From Gloeocapsopsis crepidinum LEGE 06123 (lineage in GTDB: Bacteria > Cyanobacteriota > Cyanobacteriia > Cyanobacteriales > Chroococcidiopsidaceae), in contig NZ_JADEWN010000046.1 in assembly GCF_015207655.1 (NCBI RefSeq), positions 1 through 49,317 of the forward strand: a DNA stretch of 49,317 bases, in the 5' to 3' direction. Under the pieces are notes generated by a model that was not told the origin of the DNA, ran no database searches, and saw only the letters and a program-made list of their open reading frames with translations. Shown here piece after piece: positions 44,594-49,317 of the stretch. The stretch's first letter is position 1. Each line of letters opens with the position of its first letter. The position numbers and the translations under genes are program-made.

Positions 44594-46696
44594 ATGGATT
44601 CTACAACTTCTTCACCAATAAGCCCGCGTCGCCGTCCTACTGGTCCTCGAGAAGGGCGCAAGCATACACCAAAAGTGAGCAGAAAAGGACTTTACCAACG
44701 AGCTATCCGAGATGCATTTACCAAACTAAATCTGCGACAAATGGTAAAAAATCCGGTGATGTTTTTGGTATGGGTAGGTACGATTATTACCGCATTGCTC
44801 ACAATTGATCCTGCGCTGTTTGGTACAGTACCAGGTGAGAATCTGCGGGTGTTCAACGGCTTGATTACAATTATTTTGTTTTTGACGGTTTTGTTCGCCA
44901 ATTTTGCCGAAGCAGTCGCCGAAGGACGTGGAAAAGCGCAAGCTGATGCGTTACGTTCAACAAAATCAGACACTCTAGCACGAAAACTTTTAAACGATGG
45001 TTCGATCCAAGAAGTTTCTTCTACCACTTTACGCCGAGGCGATCGCGTTCAAGTCATTGCCGGCGATCTCATTCCAGCAGATGGCGAAGTGATTGCGGGA
45101 GTTGCTTCTGTAGATGAATCAGCAATTACTGGAGAATCAGCACCGGTATTAAAAGAACCAGGTTCAGATGTCGCAAGTTCAGTTACAGGCGGTACGCGAA
45201 TTATATCTGACGAACTCACGATTCAAATTACTGCCGATCCTGGTAAAGGCTTTATTGATCGCATGATTTCTTTAGTAGAAGGTGCAGAACGTAGTAAAAC
45301 TCCGAACGAAATTGCGCTAACCGTCTTACTTGCAGTGCTCACGCTGGTGTTTCTGTTGGTTATCGCAACGCTACCATTCCTCGCCAATTATGTTCAAAGT
45401 CCTGTAAGTGTAGCAATTCTGATTGCTTTGCTAGTCGCACTGATTCCAACCACGATTGGCGGGTTACTGAGTGCGATCGGCATTGCAGGCATGGATCGCG
45501 TCGCTCAATTTAACGTCATTGCGACCTCTGGCAGGGCAGTAGAGGCATGCGGCGATGTGAATACGCTTGTTTTGGACAAAACAGGTACAATCACTTTAGG
45601 GAACCGCTTAGCTGAAGAATTTATTCCAGTCAAGGAACACTCAGAGGATGATGTTGCTAAAGTTGCTTTTGCAGCCAGCATCTTCGATCAAACACCTGAA
45701 GGCAAGTCAATTGTCCGTTTAGCTAACAAACTAGGATCGGCGCTTGAGTTTGATTGGAGTAAAGCTGAAGCCGTTGACTTTTCTGCCAAGACGCGTATGA
45801 GCGGAACGAACTTACCGCATGGAGTGGAGGTGCGTAAAGGTGCGGTAGAAGCAATTAAGGGATTTGTGCGTTCGCGCAATGGTCAAATTCCCACAGATCT
45901 TGATGCTGCTTACGAACGTGTCTCCCGCTTGGGTGGTACACCGTTGGCTGTGGCACTCAATGGCGATATTTATGGCGTAATTTATCTCAAAGATATTATT
46001 AAACCTGGCATTAAAGAACGGTTTGATCAGCTACGACGTATGGGCGTGCGGACGATTATGCTGACTGGTGATAACCAAATCACTGCAGCAGTGATTGCCC
46101 AAGAAGCAGGCGTAGATGATTTTATTGCCGAAGCGACTCCCGAAGATAAAATCGCAGTCATTCAACGCGAACAAGCTGCCGGAAAATTAGTTGCAATGAC
46201 AGGAGATGGGACAAATGATGCTCCCGCACTCGCACAAGCAAATGTCGGTGTGGCAATGAATTCGGGTACTCAAGCTGCAAAAGAAGCTGCGAATATGGTT
46301 GATTTAGACTCTGATCCAACGAAGTTGATTGATATTGTTGCGATCGGCAAACAACTACTGATTACTCGCGGCGCGTTGACGACATTTTCGATCGCGAATG
46401 ATATCGCTAAGTATTTTGCGATTATTCCGGTCATTTTTACAGCCGCTGGCATTGAGAGGCTTAACATTATGAATTTGGCAAGTACTCAATCGGCGGTTTT
46501 GTCTGCACTTATTTATAACGCGTTGATTATTCCAGCGCTAATTCCTTTGGCATTGACAGGAGTTAAGTTTAGACCGTTAAACGCGAATCAACTTTTGCAG
46601 CGGAATATTCTGCTTTATGGTTTGGGTGGTGTTGTTGCTCCGTTTGTTGCAATTAAGGTGATTGATGTGGTTATTGCGGCGGTAGGTTTGGGGTAG
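44594..46696 (+). CDS. kdpB: Potassium-transporting ATPase, ATP-binding subunit KdpB
   Basis: The P-type ATPase subunit that energises K+ uptake. The phosphorylated aspartate is Asp328 in [10 protein letters not shown]. The A-domain TGES is near residue 182, KGA in the N domain near residue 415, and the hinge TGDGTNDAP near residue 536. The length of 700 is normal. The N-terminus carries a basic Pro/Arg-rich extension of about 40 residues ([15 protein letters not shown]) that could stay cytoplasmic. kdpF/G follows after 119 bp containing a dispersed repeat. Confidence 0.97.
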   Translation: MDSTTSSPISPRRRPTGPREGRKHTPKVSRKGLYQRAIRDAFTKLNLRQMVKNPVMFLVWVGTIITALLTIDPALFGTVPGENLRVFNGLITIILFLTVLFANFAEAVAEGRGKAQADALRSTKSDTLARKLLNDGSIQEVSSTTLRRGDRVQVIAGDLIPADGEVIAGVASVDESAITGESAPVLKEPGSDVASSVTGGTRIISDELTIQITADPGKGFIDRMISLVEGAERSKTPNEIALTVLLAVLTLVFLLVIATLPFLANYVQSPVSVAILIALLVALIPTTIGGLLSAIGIAGMDRVAQFNVIATSGRAVEACGDVNTLVLDKTGTITLGNRLAEEFIPVKEHSEDDVAKVAFAASIFDQTPEGKSIVRLANKLGSALEFDWSKAEAVDFSAKTRMSGTNLPHGVEVRKGAVEAIKGFVRSRNGQIPTDLDAAYERVSRLGGTPLAVALNGDIYGVIYLKDIIKPGIKERFDQLRRMGVRTIMLTGDNQITAAVIAQEAGVDDFIAEATPEDKIAVIQREQAAGKLVAMTGDGTNDAPALAQANVGVAMNSGTQAAKEAANMVDLDSDPTKLIDIVAIGKQLLITRGALTTFSIANDIAKYFAIIPVIFTAAGIERLNIMNLASTQSAVLSALIYNALIIPALIPLALTGVKFRPLNANQLLQRNILLYGLGGVVAPFVAIKVIDVVIAAVGLG

Positions 46697-46712
46697 AAGC
46701 AATATTAAACGA

Positions 46713-46771
46713 ACCACAGAGACGCATAGACGCCCGTAGGGCGGCTTCTCGTAGAGTAGGACGCAAAGAAG
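46713..46771. repeat. Dispersed palindromic repeat between kdpB and kdpF/G
   Basis: The block starts ACCACAGAGACGC and ends GGACGCAAAGAAG, a pattern resembling the common cyanobacterial ACCACAGAGACGCAGAGG repeat. Inside it are two mini-hairpins with identical GTA loops: CGCCC-GTA-GGGCG (46731-46743) and CTC-GTA-GAG (46748-46756). It splits the operon without a terminator. Confidence 0.6.
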
Positions 46772-46815
46772 AAGAAATTGTGAGAAATATTCTGTAAATG
46801 AGTTGGGGTTAGTGT

Positions 46816-47064
46816 ATGAAGAGATTTTTGGTGATGGATGTATTGGAGGGTGTTTCTTTTATTTGGGTGCAATGGCGTAGACAAAAATTGCCTCTACAGC
46901 TTTTAATTGCACTGTGTTTGAACTTGGCGATCGCACCAGCGGTTTATGCGGCGGTTGATGGGGTGCAGCGTCGTCAGGCTTGGGCAATTGGTTTACTTGG
47001 ATTGGTTACTTTGGGGTTAACAATTTATTTGTTTGATGTCGTTTTTCGACCGGAGCGCTATTAG
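46816..47064 (+). CDS. Small Kdp membrane protein, KdpF/KdpG-like
   Basis: An 82-residue protein with two predicted membrane helices (about 28-46 and 55-74). The C-terminal helix and the ending YLFDVVFRPERY resemble KdpF, the 29-residue stabilising subunit that ends in P-E-R/K-F. An N-terminal half with its own helix precedes it. In Anabaena kdp operons a gene called kdpG occupies this place; this looks like that gene, and may be KdpF with an N-terminal extension. Its stop codon lies 2 bp before kdpC, indicating translational coupling. Confidence 0.75.
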   Translation: MKRFLVMDVLEGVSFIWVQWRRQKLPLQLLIALCLNLAIAPAVYAAVDGVQRRQAWAIGLLGLVTLGLTIYLFDVVFRPERY

Positions 47065-47066
47065 TT

Positions 47067-47684
47067 ATGTTTATAGTGCGAGATATCATAAAAGCAATTC
47101 GTATCACTTTTGTGCTGTGGCTACTGACAGCAGTGATTTATCCACTCATCATGATTGTTATTGGTCAAGTTTTTTTTCCGTTTCAAGCTAACGGTAGCAT
47201 CGTTCAAAACCTGGAAGGACAAAATGTTGGTTCGGCATTGATTGGGCAAGTCTTTACGTCAGATCGCTATTTTCATAGTCGCCCTAGTGCAGTAAACTAC
47301 AGCAGCTTTACACAACAAGAACGCGATCCAGAAAATATCGGACAAAGGACAGGTGTATCGGGTGCGAGTAACTTTGCTCCGAGTAACCCTGATTTACTCG
47401 CACGTATCAATGAAACTGCTGCACAGCTAGAAGAACGCGGGATTCTACCTACTGCTGATCTTATTTATGCTTCGGGTTCCGGTTTAGATCCGCATATTAC
47501 AGTAGAAGCTGCATTCAATCAGCTAGAGCAAGTTGCAAAGGCGCGTAATTTATCCCCTGATGAAATTACTCCTTTAATTGCTAAACACACACAGGGCAGA
47601 TTTCTTTGGATTTTTGGAGAACCAGGAGTAAACGTGTTGAATTTAAATCGCGAGCTAGACGTTTTACAAGCTCCGCTAGAGTAG
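47067..47684 (+). CDS. kdpC: Potassium-transporting ATPase subunit KdpC
   Basis: A single-span periplasmic-side subunit of the Kdp pump that may raise ATP affinity. One N-terminal membrane helix (about 10-33, TFVLWLLTAVIYPLIMIVIG) leads to the conserved IGQVFTSDRYFHSRPSAVNY. A further motif, ASGSGLDPHI, lies near residue 134. The 205-residue length is normal. It starts 2 bp after the KdpF/G stop codon and is followed by kdpD after 87 bp. Confidence 0.97.
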   Translation: MFIVRDIIKAIRITFVLWLLTAVIYPLIMIVIGQVFFPFQANGSIVQNLEGQNVGSALIGQVFTSDRYFHSRPSAVNYSSFTQQERDPENIGQRTGVSGASNFAPSNPDLLARINETAAQLEERGILPTADLIYASGSGLDPHITVEAAFNQLEQVAKARNLSPDEITPLIAKHTQGRFLWIFGEPGVNVLNLNRELDVLQAPLE

Positions 47685-47771
47685 TACTAATTTGTTTGAG
47701 TTAATTTCGGCTTTTAGATTGCAGATCAACGCCAATTACCACTACAGCTCATTTCATACAACCTCGTAACA

Positions 47772-48953
47772 ATGTTTCAAAATGAAATAGCAAGCGAACC
47801 AATTCCTACTAGCAGTTCGATCATTCGCTCAGCACGTAAGGGTAAGCATAAAATTTTTATTGGGATGGCTCCAGGGGTTGGTAAAACATACCGAATGCTT
47901 GAAGAAGCCCAAGCACTTAAACAAGAAGGCGTTGATGTTGTCATCGGGCTATTAGAAACTCACGGGCGTAAGGAGACGGCACAAAAAGCTTATGGATTAG
48001 AACTTATCCCGCGCCAGGAGATCGTTCGGAGCGGGTTGACATTAACGGAAATGGACACAGAGGCAATTTTAGCGCGATCACCACAACTTATACTCATCGA
48101 CGAATTAGCGCATACTAATGTCCCTGGTTCTGAACGTGAAAAGCGCTATCAAGATGTCGAAGTTATTTTAGCCGCAGGTATTGACGTCTACTCAACAGTA
48201 AATATTCAGCACATCGAAAGTCTCAATGACTTAGTCGCAAGAATTACAGGTGTAGTCGTCAGAGAACGCGTTCCCGATCGCTTGATTGAGGAAGCGGATG
48301 AGGTAGTTGTCATTGATGTGACTCCTGAAACACTAGAAGAACGTTTACTTGAAGGTAAAATCTACGCTCCCGAAAAAATTCATCAAGCACTCGCTAACTT
48401 TTTTCAACGCCGCAACTTAATTGCTTTACGCGAACTCGCACTGCGCGAAGTTGCTGATAATGTCGAAGAAGATGCGATCGCACTCAATGCTAATTTCTCA
48501 AATGAGCAACTTGCAGGACAAACTTGTAACATCCACGAGCGTGTTTTAGTCTGTGTATCTACTTATCCCAATTCATTACAATTGCTGCGTCGCGGGGCGC
48601 GGATTGCAGGTTATATGAATGCTCCTTTATACGCTGTTTTTGTTGCTCATCCCGATCGCTTTCTCACCAAAGCGGAAAGCTTACACATCGAAACTTGCAA
48701 GCATCTGTGTCAAGACTTCGGCGGGACTTTTATCCAAGTCACAAGCTACAATATCTCTTCTGCGATCGCCAATGTTGCTAAACAATACCGCATTACTCAG
48801 ATTGTCATCGGCGAAAGTCAGCGATCGCGTTGGAAAATGCTTTTGCGTGGTTCTCTTACACAACACTTAGTACGGTTGCTGAAAAATATTGATATTCATA
48901 TTATTGGCTCGGAGAAGAACGCTGAGTTTAATAGTGTTGCTCCAGTAGAATAA
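47772..48953 (+). CDS. kdpD: KdpD-like protein lacking the kinase domain
   Basis: This 393-residue protein corresponds to the N-terminal cytoplasmic part of KdpD. The ATP-binding Walker A is GMAPGVGKT near residue 37, Walker B is [15 protein letters not shown] near residue 113, and a universal-stress-protein-like domain occupies about 250-380 ([21 protein letters not shown]). It ends cleanly at a TAA before the four membrane helices and histidine kinase found in E. coli KdpD. Short KdpD is known in Anabaena, so this is likely a natural form, not a truncation. How it signals without a kinase is not shown. Confidence 0.92.
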   Translation: MFQNEIASEPIPTSSSIIRSARKGKHKIFIGMAPGVGKTYRMLEEAQALKQEGVDVVIGLLETHGRKETAQKAYGLELIPRQEIVRSGLTLTEMDTEAILARSPQLILIDELAHTNVPGSEREKRYQDVEVILAAGIDVYSTVNIQHIESLNDLVARITGVVVRERVPDRLIEEADEVVVIDVTPETLEERLLEGKIYAPEKIHQALANFFQRRNLIALRELALREVADNVEEDAIALNANFSNEQLAGQTCNIHERVLVCVSTYPNSLQLLRRGARIAGYMNAPLYAVFVAHPDRFLTKAESLHIETCKHLCQDFGGTFIQVTSYNISSAIANVAKQYRITQIVIGESQRSRWKMLLRGSLTQHLVRLLKNIDIHIIGSEKNAEFNSVAPVE

Positions 48954-48979
48954 ATTTTACAGTCGAGTCGATAAATTAA

Positions 48980-49317
48980 TGCTTGTAATTGGCTTAATCA
49001 GCGGTACCTCGGTTGATGGCATCGATGCTGCTTTAGTTGATATTTCTGGTACAGATACCGATATCCAAGTAGAATTCTTAGCAGGAGATACTTATCCTTA
49101 TCCTGCAAAGTTAAAAGAAAAAATACTTGCAGTTTGTGCGGGAGAAGCGCTTTCGATGGCACAATTGGCAGAATTAGATGATGCGATCGCCCTAGCTTTT
49201 GCTCAAGCTGCGCAACATTTACAAATTAATCATCCTTCAGTAGAACTCATTGGCTCGCACGGTCAGACAGTGTATCATCAACCACCGCAGAGAAGGGGCG
49301 AGGGGTTAGGAGTGAGG
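48980..49317 (+). CDS. anmK: Anhydro-N-acetylmuramic acid kinase, N-terminal part
   Basis: AnmK phosphorylates and opens 1,6-anhydro-MurNAc from recycled peptidoglycan. The start [19 protein letters not shown] is the phosphate-binding signature of the family, and [11 protein letters not shown] near residue 93 is a second conserved motif. About 112 residues are visible; the gene runs past the window edge. The last visible bases, in frame after HQPP, become a purine-rich GAGGGG-type sequence encoding RRGEGLGVR. This looks like a repeat-derived insert, a feature I recall in cyanobacterial AnmK proteins at this site. Confidence 0.9.

Noticed and set aside
1-49317. CRISPR array, insertion sequence, prophage or defence island
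   Set aside because: No regularly spaced direct repeats, transposase, integrase or phage genes were found; nearly all genes are core or metabolic.

Overview
The window is chromosomal DNA from a cyanobacterium. The evidence is a photosystem I gene (psaE), a cyanobacterial NDH-1 subunit (ndhO), a PedR-like regulator, DUF4278 and Mo-nitrogenase C-terminal-domain proteins, a kdp operon with a kdpF/G-type small gene and a kinase-less KdpD, and the HIP1 octamer GCGATCGC recurring in genes and spacers. Base composition is moderately AT-rich with AT-rich spacers. The genus cannot be fixed from the sequence; a Chroococcidiopsis/Gloeocapsopsis-like lineage is a guess. I saw no rRNA, tRNA, CRISPR array, insertion sequence or prophage.

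Layout. 1-7.8 kb, mostly plus strand: nadC, argS, a convergent cysteine desulfurase, a lipoprotein nuclease-like protein (PLD + EF-hand + helix-hairpin-helix), an NDH-2-like flavoprotein and a HAD hydrolase. 7.9-12.2 kb, minus strand: a DUF4278 protein and a large membrane PAS-GGDEF-EAL gene cut in two by one in-frame TAA. 12.7-14.1 kb: ndhO and malate dehydrogenase. 14.8-17.3 kb, minus strand: psaE-mutM (3 bp apart), a DUF6391-like protein and a PedR-like LuxR regulator. 17.8-19.4 kb: two tandem retropepsin-like proteases. 19.3-23.0 kb, minus strand: trpD, a membrane protein with DNA-binding-like domains, an S1-domain protein and a dienelactone hydrolase. 23.4-24.4 kb: an unusual GntR regulator. 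24.4-29.9 kb, minus strand: marC, an alpha/beta hydrolase, clpX, clpP and tig.

30.5-34.5 kb is the asd-dapA-rnj cluster: two consecutive steps of the lysine/diaminopimelate pathway followed by RNase J, with a strong hairpin before rnj. 35.1-39.0 kb holds mixed plus-strand genes: an orphan Mo-nitrogenase C-terminal domain, an aldo/keto reductase, a secreted Pro/Thr/Glu-rich protein, rpmF and a sulfite-oxidase-like enzyme. A minus-strand aldehyde dehydrogenase follows. 40.6-42.4 kb is a histidine kinase/NarL response regulator pair on the minus strand, divergent from kdpA-kdpB-kdpF/G-kdpC-kdpD (42.9-49.0 kb). The window ends inside anmK.

Most genes are core cyanobacterial housekeeping. The points most worth a second look are the nonsense codon in the c-di-GMP gene, the PLD/EF-hand/HhH fusion, the long PsaE tail, the membrane-tethered DNA-binding-like protein, the rnj leader hairpin, and the kinase-less KdpD next to a separate two-component pair. 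I found no clearly new multi-gene system such as a defence island.
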